Shown one piece after another: positions 52,147-60,813 of a DNA stretch of 64,000 nucleotides. A model generated the notes under the pieces. It did not search any database, was not told the origin of the DNA, and saw nothing but the letters and a program-made list of their open reading frames with translations. Made by a program: the position numbers and the translations under genes. How positions within the stretch are numbered: the first letter of the stretch is position 1; every line of letters begins with the position of its first letter. The stretch comes from Bacteroidales bacterium (lineage in GTDB: Bacteria > Bacteroidota > Bacteroidia > Bacteroidales > ML635J-15), in NCBI GenBank assembly GCA_017651185.1, contig JAGCDJ010000043.1:19224-83223 (forward strand), given 5' to 3'.

Positions 52147-52593
52147 ATGGCAATTGAATTTTTCTGTGAAGATGTGGAGAAACCGAGAGTAAAATATATT
52201 GCTCTCAAGAAGTGGATAAAGGATGTTATCGAATCTCACAAGAAATCCGTAGGAAAGATAGAGTATGTTTTTTGTTCGGATGAGTATTTGCTGAAGATGA
52301 ACAATGAATTTCTGAAGCATGACTACTATACCGATGTTATTACTTTTGACAATAGTGAGGGAAACAAAATTTCTGGAGAAGTGTATATCAGTGTTGATAG
52401 GGTTGCTGAGAATGCAAAGTCATACGGCACCGAAGATACAGAAATTTTTAGGGTGATAATACACGCCGTTCTGCACATGTTGGGGTACGATGACAAGACA
52501 CCTGAAGCCCAGACCGAAATGCGGGCAATGGAGGATAAGTGTCTCGCAATGCCTGAATTTAACAACTGCAAGTGGTTGAAGGATAGCAAGTAA
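52147..52593 (+). CDS. ybeY: Endoribonuclease YbeY
   Basis: 148 residues from the ATG at 52147, two bases after the DUF4175 stop; an in-frame TTG at 52141 overlaps that stop. It is a metal-dependent RNase for 16S rRNA 3'-end maturation and ribosome quality control. The motif HAVLHMLGYDDKTPE replaces HGxLHLxGxDH: two zinc-binding His are kept and the third is Asp, as usual in Bacteroidota. KHDYYTDVITFD is the other conserved block. Confidence 0.93.
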   Translation: MAIEFFCEDVEKPRVKYIALKKWIKDVIESHKKSVGKIEYVFCSDEYLLKMNNEFLKHDYYTDVITFDNSEGNKISGEVYISVDRVAENAKSYGTEDTEIFRVIIHAVLHMLGYDDKTPEAQTEMRAMEDKCLAMPEFNNCKWLKDSK

Positions 52594-52645
52594 TATTTGT
52601 AATATGTAAGGTGCTTTGTGCCGGGTAGTGTCAAATTGTTGTTGA

Positions 52646-54058
52646 ATGCGTAATTTTTTTTTCATATTGATGCTTCTCATGGCACTGCCTGCGGTTGATG
52701 CATTTGCGCATCAGCGGGCAAAGTACAATGTGGTGATTGATACCGACTGCGGTATGGACGATTTTCGTGCGTTGACCTATTTCATGGCATCGCGCGACTT
52801 CAATATAAATGCTGTGCAGTCGGTTGGTGGTGTGCTTGATGCCGAAAATTCTGCAAAATGCCTTTCGTCACTATTGGAGGTGTTTCACCACGAGGGCATA
52901 ATGCTCGGCAAAGGCTTGAATCCCAAGTCGTACAAGAAGGATTGTTCCGATGCTATGGACTTTTGGAAAGAGCATCTTTGCTCGGGTCCAAAAGTTAGGG
53001 AAAATGCCCTTTACGATGCAATAGCCAACAGTCGCAAACCTGTGATATATGTTGCCATGGGACCGCTGACGAATCTTGCGGACCTTGTGGAAAAGCATCC
53101 CGATGTTGTGTCGAAACTTACATACATCGTGTGGACTACTCGCACCAACGACAAGCGTTTGCCGTGTGGTTTCAACTATAATCTTGACAAGTCTGCATTC
53201 GACAAGGTTGTGGCGTCGGGATTGAAACTCAAGGTGCTTGACGCAGGAAATGTGCTGTATCCAGACGACTTTTTGTCATTTTTGCCTGAAATTGCAACCC
53301 CGTATGCACGGACATTTGCAAGTTATTATGAGGGACAAAAGTTTTCATCGGTTAGGTTTTGCGACGACTTGCTTCCGTTCTACATACTTTATCCCGAATT
53401 GTTTGAGGAATCGGCTGGCGGGCAGAATTTTTCAATTTTGCGACCAAAGCAGGATGCCTATTTCGATGTTATTGCCACACGGGTTTTGAACGCAGTTGAA
53501 ACCGAAAAAGGCGTGATAATTACCGAGATGCCACGTAGTGGCTCTATGCTTTCGGCTGATGTGGCGCCCTTGTCGGAACAAATCTTGGCAAAATACGGTT
53601 ACACCGAGTACAAATTGGTATTGCTTACATCCGAAATGCATTCTCATTTAGGCATTTATTCAATAATTGGTGCAAAAATGGGGTTGCGCATACTCGAATA
53701 TTTGCATGTCGGTCTCGATGAGGTTTCGATTGTTTCAAATGCAGGTGCCGAACCGCCCATTAGTTGCCTCAACGATGGCTTGCAGATAGGAGCGGGGACA
53801 ACCTTGGGCTACGGTGCGATAACAATTTCCGCTAGTGGTGATGTTTCTCCTTCTGCAGTTGTGACTTACAATGGACGCAAGTTGCTTTTCAAGGTAAAGG
53901 ATGATGTGAAGCGCGAAATTGCCTCCGACGTGATGGCTTTGATACAGAAGCACGGTTTGGAATCGGATGTTTACTGGAGCGAGATTCGCCGCCTTGCGAT
54001 AGAGAAATACTGGAAGGAAAAGAGCAGGTTTGAGATATTTGAGGTGGAAGAAAATTAG
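52646..54058 (+). CDS. Nucleoside hydrolase fused to an FmdE-like domain
   Basis: 470 residues with a signal peptide (to about residue 21). Residues 28 to about 310 are an inosine-uridine nucleoside hydrolase domain whose Ca-binding start is DTDCGMDD (32-39), with Cys in place of the family Pro. Asp32, Asp34 and Asp39 remain, and VAMGPLTNLADLV and FNYNLDKSAF follow. From about 322 the sequence resembles the FmdE (formylmethanofuran dehydrogenase subunit E-like) fold: His332 and His334 in EMHSHLG, then CLNDGLQIGAGTTLGYGAI (Cys374). A hydrolase-FmdE fusion is unusual. Predicted to be exported; substrate and role of the second domain are unknown. Confidence 0.75.
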   Translation: MRNFFFILMLLMALPAVDAFAHQRAKYNVVIDTDCGMDDFRALTYFMASRDFNINAVQSVGGVLDAENSAKCLSSLLEVFHHEGIMLGKGLNPKSYKKDCSDAMDFWKEHLCSGPKVRENALYDAIANSRKPVIYVAMGPLTNLADLVEKHPDVVSKLTYIVWTTRTNDKRLPCGFNYNLDKSAFDKVVASGLKLKVLDAGNVLYPDDFLSFLPEIATPYARTFASYYEGQKFSSVRFCDDLLPFYILYPELFEESAGGQNFSILRPKQDAYFDVIATRVLNAVETEKGVIITEMPRSGSMLSADVAPLSEQILAKYGYTEYKLVLLTSEMHSHLGIYSIIGAKMGLRILEYLHVGLDEVSIVSNAGAEPPISCLNDGLQIGAGTTLGYGAITISASGDVSPSAVVTYNGRKLLFKVKDDVKREIASDVMALIQKHGLESDVYWSEIRRLAIEKYWKEKSRFEIFEVEEN

Positions 54059-54147
54059 TTAGGAGCGAAAAGTTAAGAGTTAAAAGTGGTAATACCGACA
54101 AAATTTTATCTATCTTTACACCTTAATTTCTAAAAAACGATTTTGTA

Positions 54148-54909
54148 ATGAAAAATATAGCATTGGTATCGGGCGCAACTGCCGGAATTGGAAAGGCAAC
54201 TGCCGAAATATTAGCAAGAAACGGATATAATGTAATAATTACCGGACGGCGAAACGAGAGGCTTCTGGAATTGAAAAAGGAAATAGAAAATTCAACCGAT
54301 TCAAAGGTTTATACATTGAATTTTGATATTCGCGACAACAAACAGGTGTGCGATGCTATTGATTCGTTGCCAGCAGAGTGGAAAAACATAGATGTGCTTG
54401 TAAATAATGCTGGTCTTGCATCTGGCCTCGATCCAATACAGAGCGGAGATTTGGAAGACTGGGAAAAGATGATTGACACCAACGTGAAAGGTCTGCTTTA
54501 CCTCACACGCAAAGTTTCGCCAATGATGATTGAACGCAAGTCGGGACACATCATCAACATTGATTCTATTGCAGGTAAGGAAGTTTATGCAAACGGCAAC
54601 GTGTATTGCGCTACAAAGCACGCTGTAGATGCCCTAACAAAAGGTATGCGTATCGATATGCTTCCATACGGAGTGAAGGTTTCGCAGGTTTCTCCAGGCA
54701 TGGTAAATACCGAGTTTTCCACTGTTCGCTTCCATGGCGACAAGGAACGTGCCGACCATACATACGATGGACTTACTCCGCTCTACGCCGAGGACATTGC
54801 CGACTTTATCCTCTACATCGTTACACGTCCTGCACATGTCTGCATCAACGATATGATTGTGATGCCGGCGGCTCAGGCAAATTCAACTGTAAATTTCCGT
54901 AAAAAATAA
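54148..54909 (+). CDS. Short-chain dehydrogenase/reductase (YdfG-like)
   Basis: 253 residues. A classical SDR: cofactor loop SGATAGIGKATAEIL, NNAGLASG, catalytic Ser in NIDSIAGKEVY and Tyr-Lys in VYCATKHAV. Overall similarity is to YdfG/serine-3-dehydrogenase types, which prefer NADP and act on hydroxy acids such as 3-hydroxypropionate or serine. It is followed 3 bases later by cstA, so probably co-transcribed. Confidence 0.9.
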   Translation: MKNIALVSGATAGIGKATAEILARNGYNVIITGRRNERLLELKKEIENSTDSKVYTLNFDIRDNKQVCDAIDSLPAEWKNIDVLVNNAGLASGLDPIQSGDLEDWEKMIDTNVKGLLYLTRKVSPMMIERKSGHIINIDSIAGKEVYANGNVYCATKHAVDALTKGMRIDMLPYGVKVSQVSPGMVNTEFSTVRFHGDKERADHTYDGLTPLYAEDIADFILYIVTRPAHVCINDMIVMPAAQANSTVNFRKK

Positions 54910-54912
54910 GTT

Positions 54913-56364
54913 ATGATAACCTTTTTTGTAGCAATCGCGGTTCTGATTCTCGGGTATTTCCTTTATGGAAAACTCGCCGAGCGTATTTTCGGAATCGACA
55001 AGAACCGAGTGACACCTGCCGTCAGCATGGCCGATGGAGTGGACTATATTCCCATGAAGCCATGGCGAATATTTATGATACAGTTCCTGAACATTGCAGG
55101 TGTTGGACCAATTTGCGGTGCAATTATGGGCGCAAAGTTCGGTACGGCATCTTTTCTATGGATAGTGTTGGGAAGCATTTTTGCCGGTGCGGTGCATGAT
55201 TTCTTTGCCGGAATGATTTCGCTGCGCAACAAGGGTTGTAGCCTTCCCGAAATCCACGGCGATTATCTTGGCAATGGTGTAAAGCAGTTTATGCGTGGTT
55301 TCATGGTGATACTGATGATTCTCGTTGGTGTTGTCTTTGTAAATACGCCTGCAACTCTGCTCAATACGCATTTCACTCCCGATTGGAACATTTACATCTG
55401 GGTGGGAATAATTTTGGTTTACTACCTGATTGCTACATTGTTACCAATCGACAAAGTCATTGGACGCATATATCCGATTTTCGGTATTTTGTTGCTTGGA
55501 ATGGCTGTTGCTATTGTCGTGGCGTTCATTTGCTATCAGCCGGCAATTCCAGAATTGTGGGACGGACTTGAGAACCGTCATCCGCAAGCCGACACCAACC
55601 CGATTTTCCCGATGATGTTCATATCAATTGCTTGCGGTGCTATTTCTGGTTTCCATGCTACGCAGTCGCCACTTATGGCTCGCTGTATGGTAAACGAGAA
55701 GCAGGGACGTCCGATTTTCTATGGTGCAATGATTACCGAAGGCATCGTGGCATTGATTTGGGCTGCTGCCGCTGCATATTTCTTCTCGCCCGAAAGTGGA
55801 ATAGACACGACAGGCAAGAGTGGTCCTGCTATGGTAGGACTTATTGCTGAGACTTGGTTTGCTCCTGTGATTGCTGTGATAACAATACTTGGCGTGATTA
55901 GTGCCGCTGTAACATCAGGTGATACCGCTTTGCGTTCGGCGCGACTGATAATCGCCGATTTCATGCATTCCGACCAGAAGCCGATACGAAACAGACTGAT
56001 TATTGCTGTTCCAATGTTTGCAGTGACGGCTGGAATTTTGATTTACAGTCTTGCGTCACCACAAGGTTTCGATGTCATCTGGCGATATTTCGCTTGGGCA
56101 AATCAGGTTTTGTCGGTGTTCACCTTGTGGGCAATAACGGTTTATCTGGCAATCAAGGGTAAATTCTATTGGATAACTTTGATTCCTGCCTTGTTTATGA
56201 CAATGGTTTGCTCGACTTTCATTTTCATTGCCGAAAAGGAAGGTTTCGGATTGGGCAAGGCGATTTCCTATTCAATAGGAGGTGCGATAACGGTGGCGTC
56301 TTGTGTTGGATTCTTCCTCTGGAAGCATTTCCGCGCAGCAAAGAGTAAAGTAAATGAAGAATAG
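54913..56364 (+). CDS. cstA: CstA family carbon starvation transporter
   Basis: 483 residues, a shorter form than E. coli CstA (about 700), with about twelve membrane helices. Conserved CstA blocks are GVDYIPMKPWRIFMIQF, NIAGVGPICGAIMGAKFG, GAVHDFFAGMISLRNKG, and FHATQSPLMARCM near residue 240. CstA-type carriers transport pyruvate or peptides with cation coupling. With PPDK and secreted peptidases in the window, either substrate is plausible. Starts 3 bases after the SDR gene. Confidence 0.93.
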   Translation: MITFFVAIAVLILGYFLYGKLAERIFGIDKNRVTPAVSMADGVDYIPMKPWRIFMIQFLNIAGVGPICGAIMGAKFGTASFLWIVLGSIFAGAVHDFFAGMISLRNKGCSLPEIHGDYLGNGVKQFMRGFMVILMILVGVVFVNTPATLLNTHFTPDWNIYIWVGIILVYYLIATLLPIDKVIGRIYPIFGILLLGMAVAIVVAFICYQPAIPELWDGLENRHPQADTNPIFPMMFISIACGAISGFHATQSPLMARCMVNEKQGRPIFYGAMITEGIVALIWAAAAAYFFSPESGIDTTGKSGPAMVGLIAETWFAPVIAVITILGVISAAVTSGDTALRSARLIIADFMHSDQKPIRNRLIIAVPMFAVTAGILIYSLASPQGFDVIWRYFAWANQVLSVFTLWAITVYLAIKGKFYWITLIPALFMTMVCSTFIFIAEKEGFGLGKAISYSIGGAITVASCVGFFLWKHFRAAKSKVNEE

Positions 56365-56388
56365 TTTATAAATTAAAAATTACAGATA

Positions 56389-57231
56389 ATGAAAAGGGTA
56401 ATAGTTATATTAATGTTGGCAGCATGCTTCTGCGGTTGCGACATGTTGCTTTCAACAACTGGAGGTTCTTCGCTTAATTCAATGTCGCAAACCGAATTGG
56501 GTAAAGCGGTGAAGGAGTTGTTGCAGACGAGTGCAAACAATTCGTTGGCAAAACTCGGTGTTACTAATGGTTTCTTCCAGAATGGAGAGGTAAAGATTCC
56601 ATTTCCGCCTGCCTTGCAGAAGGTTGAGGAAAAACTGAAGCAAGTAGGTTTTGGCAATCAGGTGAATCAGTTCACCGAAAAGTTGAATCGTTCTGCCGAA
56701 GATGCTGCATCTGGCGTAAAGGAAATATTCATGACGGCAATTACGCAGATGACTATAAATGATGCACTCGGCATAATCCTCGGTAACGATGATGCTGCTA
56801 CAGAATATATGAAGAAGACAACGACCTCTGCCATTACGACAAAGGTATCGTCGGTGGTTGCAAAGTCGAACGAAAAGATAAAGTTGGCATCATACTGGAC
56901 ACCGTTAGCAACAAAGTACAACGCTGTAATGGCTCTTACTGGTGGTTCGCAGGTAAATGTAGACCTTACGCAGTATGTTACCGAAAGGGCAGTGGCTGGT
57001 ATTTTCAAGATAATGGCGAAGGAGGAGAAGGTAATACGTACAAATACGTCGGCACAGACATCGAGTTTGTTGCGTACTGTTTTCGGTAAGTCAGGTAGCA
57101 GTTCAAGTTCTGGAAGTACTGCTACAAAGACGGGTTCTTCGAGTGGAAAGAGTGGTTCTACCACAATATCCACAAGTTCGTCTTCTGGTTCGTCAGGTTC
57201 TGGAGCAACAACGGTTATAAAGAAGAATTAA
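56389..57231 (+). CDS. DUF4197 lipoprotein with Ser/Gly/Thr tail
   Basis: 280 residues. The lipobox CFCGC gives a lipidated Cys near residue 15-17. Residues 28 to about 230 are the DUF4197 helical domain (MSQTELGKAVKELLQTSANN, IPFPPALQKVEEKLKQVGFG, AASGVKEIFMTAITQMTINDAL), a family common in Bacteroidota and Proteobacteria without known function. The last 45 residues are an extra low-complexity tail of Ser, Gly and Thr. It lies 24 bases after cstA and may share its transcript, which ends at the terminator at 57243. Confidence 0.87.
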   Translation: MKRVIVILMLAACFCGCDMLLSTTGGSSLNSMSQTELGKAVKELLQTSANNSLAKLGVTNGFFQNGEVKIPFPPALQKVEEKLKQVGFGNQVNQFTEKLNRSAEDAASGVKEIFMTAITQMTINDALGIILGNDDAATEYMKKTTTSAITTKVSSVVAKSNEKIKLASYWTPLATKYNAVMALTGGSQVNVDLTQYVTERAVAGIFKIMAKEEKVIRTNTSAQTSSLLRTVFGKSGSSSSSGSTATKTGSSSGKSGSTTISTSSSSGSSGSGATTVIKKN

Positions 57232-57242
57232 TTCTATAAAAC

Positions 57243-57269
57243 AAAAAAGTCCCAATTTGGGACTTTTTT
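57243..57269. terminator. Bidirectional terminator
   Basis: A 12-bp stem AAAAAAGTCCCA / TGGGACTTTTTT with an ATT loop, between the convergent DUF4197 gene and the epimerase gene. Confidence 0.9.
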
Positions 57270-58260
57270 ATTTCAAGTATTCGTAATACCATTTTATTGC
57301 ATGTTTCAGTCCTTCGTGGACATCGAATTGTGGATTGTATCCCAAAATCCGTTTTGCTTTCTCTATTGAAGCAAGCGAGTCGCGGATGTCGCCAAGTCTT
57401 ACTGCTCCGTGCTCAACCTTGACATTTGCAATCTCTGGGTCGAATGCCGACAAACTTTCTACGATTTCGGCAGTAAGGTCGTTGAGCGAATTGCTTTCGC
57501 CGTAGGCAACGTTGAAAACCGTATTTTCTGCTTCTGGATTTGTGGTTGTCGCCGCCAATTCGTTTGCCTGTATTACATTGTCAATGTAAGTGAAATCTCT
57601 TGATTGCTCCCCATCTCCATATATTACTGGAGAATTATGTTTTATGAGTGCCTTTATGAATTTCGGGAAAACAGCAGCATACGCACTTTCGGGATCTTGA
57701 CGTTTGCCAAATACATTGAAATATCTCAAACCAATTGTGCTCATGCCGTAAAGTTTGCCGAAGATGCTTGCATAAAGTTCGTCAACGTACTTTGTTATTG
57801 CGTATGGCGACAATGGTTTGCCAATGTTGTCTTCAACTTTTGGCAAGGTCTTGGAGTCGCCGTAGGTTGATGAACTTGCGGCATATACGAAGCGTTTGAC
57901 CTTTGCATCTCTTGCTGCTACAATCATGTTGAGGAATCCGCCAATGTTAACCTCGTTGGTAGTTATTGGGTCGTTTATGCTACGGGGTACAGAACCGAGG
58001 GCTGCCTCGTGAAGTACGATTTCAATTCCTTCGCAGCACTTGCGGCAGGTTTCGAGGTTGCGGATGTCGCCTTTGATGAGCGTGAAGTTGCTGTCTGAAA
58101 GAAACGGTTCAATATTCTCGCGCTTGCCTGTAGAAAAGTTGTCGAGGCAGACTATCTTGTTGTTTTGTGTCAGCAATCGTTCAATAATATTGGAACCGAT
58201 GAAGCCAGCTCCACCAGTTACCAATACCTTTGAATCGTGTAGTATACCTTTACTTTGCAT
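57268..58260 (-). CDS. NAD-dependent UDP-sugar 4-epimerase (WbpP/TviC-like)
   Basis: 330 residues. Extended SDR with NAD loop GGAGFIGS, catalytic Tyr-Lys in [12 protein letters not shown] and Ser-rich [10 protein letters not shown]. The stretch [15 protein letters not shown] is typical of UDP-GlcNAc/GlcNAcA 4-epimerases of the WbpP/TviC type rather than housekeeping GalE. It probably supplies a UDP-hexosamine for surface glycan. Its start overlaps the end of rny by 11 bases. No glycan cluster adjoins it. Confidence 0.88.
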   Translation of the reverse strand: MQSKGILHDSKVLVTGGAGFIGSNIIERLLTQNNKIVCLDNFSTGKRENIEPFLSDSNFTLIKGDIRNLETCRKCCEGIEIVLHEAALGSVPRSINDPITTNEVNIGGFLNMIVAARDAKVKRFVYAASSSTYGDSKTLPKVEDNIGKPLSPYAITKYVDELYASIFGKLYGMSTIGLRYFNVFGKRQDPESAYAAVFPKFIKALIKHNSPVIYGDGEQSRDFTYIDNVIQANELAATTTNPEAENTVFNVAYGESNSLNDLTAEIVESLSAFDPEIANVKVEHGAVRLGDIRDSLASIEKAKRILGYNPQFDVHEGLKHAIKWYYEYLK

Positions 58261-59791
58261 AGTTTACCGACCTTGTTTCCCTGATAACAGTAATCTTCAC
58301 CTGTCCGGGGTATGTCATTTCGTCCTGAACGCGTCTTGCGATTTCGATGCTCAATTGTTCCGATTCAGCATCTGTAATCTTTTCGCTTCCAACGATAACT
58401 CTAAGTTCACGTCCTGCCTGAATTGCGTATGTCTTAACAACGCTCGGGTAGGAGAGTGCAAGGTTTTCAAGGTCTTTCAGACGCTTGATGTATGATTCAA
58501 CTATTTCGCGGCGAGCACCAGGACGAGCACCCGAAATAGCATCGCATATCTGTACTATCGGAGCGATGAGACTTGTCATTTCTGTTTCATCGTGGTGAGC
58601 ACCTATAGCATTGCAAACTTCTGGTTTTTCCTTGTACTTTTCTGCCAGTTTCATACCGTAAATTGCGTGTGGAAGTTCCGGTTCTTCGTCCGAAACCTTG
58701 CCGATGTCGTGAAGCAGACCTGCGCGTTTTGCAAGTTTTGTGTTAAGACCGAGTTCTGCTGCCATAATTGCACAGAGGTTTGCGACTTCGCGTGAGTGCT
58801 GCAGCAGGTTTTGTCCGTACGATGAGCGGTATTTCATCTTACCGATGAGGCGGATAAGTTCGGGATGCAAGTTGTGTACGCCAAGGTCTATCGATGTGCG
58901 CTTACCAACTTCGATGATTTCTTCCTCAATCTGTTTTGTAGTCTTGTTTACAACTTCTTCGATGCGTGCAGGGTGTATTCTGCCGTCGGTAACAAGTTGA
59001 TGCAATGACAATCTTGCAATTTCACGTCTTACTGGGTCGAATGCGGAAAGAAGTATTGCTTCCGGAGTGTCGTCAACAACGATTTCAACGCCAGTTGCTG
59101 CTTCCAACGCCCTGATGTTACGTCCTTCGCGGCCGATGATACGCCCCTTGAGTTCATCGCTTTCGATATGGAATACTGTTACTGCATTTTCTATTGCGGT
59201 TTCGGTTGCGACACGTTGTATAGTTTCAAGGATGATGCGTTTGGCTTCCTTGTTGGCGGTCATCTTTGCTTCGTCAATTATGTCGTTTATGAGTGTAATT
59301 GCTTCTGCCTTAGCATTTTCCTGCATCGATTCGATGAGTTCCTTCTTTGCTTGTTCCGATGAGATTCCCGAAAGACTTTCAAGTTTTTCAACCTGTGCCT
59401 TATGTGTCTTGTCGAGTTCTTCTGCTTTCTTTTCTGCAAGTTCGATTTGTTTGTTCAGGTTTTCGCGGAGGGTGTCGTTTTCTTTCTTTGCACGTTGCAT
59501 TTCCTCCATTTTGGCAGTTATGCTGGCTTCCTTTTGCTTGATTCTATTTTCGGCTGCTGCAATCTTCTGGTTCTTTTCGTTGAAGTTCCTGTCGTTTTCG
59601 GCTTTTAGTTGCAGGAATTTTTCTTTTGCGGCGAGTTCCTTTTCCTTCTTAATGACTTCGGCTTCGGTCTTTGCTTCGCTCACAATCTTGTTCTTTTTCT
59701 TGACAAGTATGTGGTCCCAAAGGAAAAACGATAATACTGCGCCTACTGCGAATGCGACTACTCCGATAATGATTCCAATAATTAAATCCAT
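58250..59791 (-). CDS. rny: Ribonuclease Y
   Basis: 513 residues from the ATG at 59791, directly before the membrane helix; an in-frame ATG at 59827 is rejected because it overlaps the terminal stem of the RNA gene. N-terminal helix ([17 protein letters not shown]), coiled coil (about 30-200), KH domain with [19 protein letters not shown] (RNA binding) and an HD domain with [11 protein letters not shown]. It is a membrane-bound endoribonuclease that starts mRNA decay. It lies downstream of the 6S-like RNA and zapA. Confidence 0.95.
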   Translation of the reverse strand: MDLIIGIIIGVVAFAVGAVLSFFLWDHILVKKKNKIVSEAKTEAEVIKKEKELAAKEKFLQLKAENDRNFNEKNQKIAAAENRIKQKEASITAKMEEMQRAKKENDTLRENLNKQIELAEKKAEELDKTHKAQVEKLESLSGISSEQAKKELIESMQENAKAEAITLINDIIDEAKMTANKEAKRIILETIQRVATETAIENAVTVFHIESDELKGRIIGREGRNIRALEAATGVEIVVDDTPEAILLSAFDPVRREIARLSLHQLVTDGRIHPARIEEVVNKTTKQIEEEIIEVGKRTSIDLGVHNLHPELIRLIGKMKYRSSYGQNLLQHSREVANLCAIMAAELGLNTKLAKRAGLLHDIGKVSDEEPELPHAIYGMKLAEKYKEKPEVCNAIGAHHDETEMTSLIAPIVQICDAISGARPGARREIVESYIKRLKDLENLALSYPSVVKTYAIQAGRELRVIVGSEKITDAESEQLSIEIARRVQDEMTYPGQVKITVIRETRSVNYAK

Positions 59792-59814
59792 ATATATATA
59801 ATTAAAAATAAAAC

Positions 59815-60010
59815 AAAAAACCCGCAAAGTCTTTAACTGTGAAAAAAACCCTAGATATGAATGGGCGGAGCCTCCAAACTACTTCCGGCTTCCAACGGTT
59901 GCAGAGCAACTGGTTCATTAGAACCATAAGGCCTGTCGTACATAATCAGAGAGTTGCTCCAATTGTGTTTAATTTGTTAAGTTTTTCAGCCTCTTAAAGA
60001 CTTATACGGG
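59815..60010 (-). ncRNA. ssrS: Probable 6S RNA
   Basis: About 190 nt between zapA and rny, with no ORF. In the minus-strand transcript the 5' segment AAGUCUUUAA pairs perfectly with the 3' segment UUAAAGACUU, and CCCG/CGGG outside extends the closing stem; then a T run follows as terminator. Inside are a GAGCAACU/AGUUGCUC stem and a GGUUC/GAACC hairpin, so the whole can form one long interrupted hairpin as 6S does. The position next to zapA is where 6S RNA is found in many bacteria. 6S RNA mimics an open promoter and sequesters RNA polymerase. No covariance search was run. Confidence 0.7.
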
Positions 60011-60044
60011 CGATATTAAACCACGATAATATTTTAAAGAACGT

Positions 60045-60398
60045 TTACTCTTTGTTAAGGTTGTTGAATGATTCGATAATTTCTTCCAGCTTAAAATTCA
60101 AGTTCTTCAGTTCTATAATAGAGTTCTCCAACTCTTCGTTTTTCTTGGAGGCGTTGATTTCGTTGCTCAAAGTTTTATATACAAAGTTCAATAGTGCAAG
60201 CACAACGATATCGCGGTCGTCTGTAAGGATTCCCGCAGATGTTTTTCTTTTGTGTTCAATTAACGAGTTCATAACTTCAGCAGACTTTCTCAGAAGTTCT
60301 TCTTTCCTCTTGTCGCCTTTGGAAATATTGAGTTTGTAACTCCTGCCGTCGATGTTCAGGGTTATGGTAGATATCGTTAAGTTGTCGTTGTATTCCAT
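60045..60398 (-). CDS. zapA: Cell division protein ZapA
   Basis: 117 residues. The N-terminal globular part (LTISTITLNIDGRSYKLNISKGDKRKEELLRKSAEVMN) and the C-terminal coiled coil (about 75-117) match ZapA, which bundles FtsZ filaments at midcell. It follows the coiled-coil gene after 10 bases, as in other Bacteroidota. Confidence 0.92.
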   Translation of the reverse strand: MEYNDNLTISTITLNIDGRSYKLNISKGDKRKEELLRKSAEVMNSLIEHKRKTSAGILTDDRDIVVLALLNFVYKTLSNEINASKKNEELENSIIELKNLNFKLEEIIESFNNLNKE

Positions 60399-60408
60399 TG
60401 TATTCTAA

Positions 60409-60708
60409 CTACTTTTTTAAAAGAGTAATGCAGTTTTCTATTTCCCGTATTATTTTGTTGATCTTCTGCTTGGCCTCCCTGTTGCCTTCCAGTGACGGAC
60501 TGCTAAATGCTTGTGCCAGCTTCAGGTCATTGTATCTTTTTTCTATTTCAATTAATCTTTCTTTCTTTATGTTAAGTTCATTATTCAAGTTCTCGTTCTC
60601 TTTTGTCAATCTGGCGTTTATTTCGATGAGCGAATTGCAATACGACACAACCATGTCCACGTTGGAACTTAGTTTTTCAAGTTGTGCTCTATGTTCTGCT
60701 TCAACCAT
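60409..60708 (-). CDS. Small coiled-coil protein upstream of zapA
   Basis: 99 residues from the ATG at 60708. The ATG at 60726 would sit at the transcription start predicted from the -7 box at 60731 and is less likely. Almost entirely heptad-like coiled coil (AQLEKLSSNVDMVVSYCNSL...IEIEKRYNDLKLA). No family recognised. By position and form it may be a ZapB-like division partner (inference). Confidence 0.7.
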   Translation of the reverse strand: MVEAEHRAQLEKLSSNVDMVVSYCNSLIEINARLTKENENLNNELNIKKERLIEIEKRYNDLKLAQAFSSPSLEGNREAKQKINKIIREIENCITLLKK

Positions 60709-60730
60709 TTTCAACCAAATTTTCAATCTG

Positions 60731-60738
60731 CAAAGTTA
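60731..60738 (-). promoter_or_regulatory. -7 box of the coiled-coil/zapA operon
   Basis: TAACTTTG on the minus strand, 22 bases before the chosen start at 60708. Confidence 0.55.
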
Positions 60739-60813
60739 TTTTATTTTTCCCTAAAATAAAATAGGTTTTTTGCTGTTTTTTGAAAACTTTTTTGTGTTTT
60801 GATAGTCAATTTA

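Noticed and set aside
52447..52500. Missing third metal-binding His in YbeY
   Set aside because: Asp at this place is usual for Bacteroidota YbeY, so it is not a defect.
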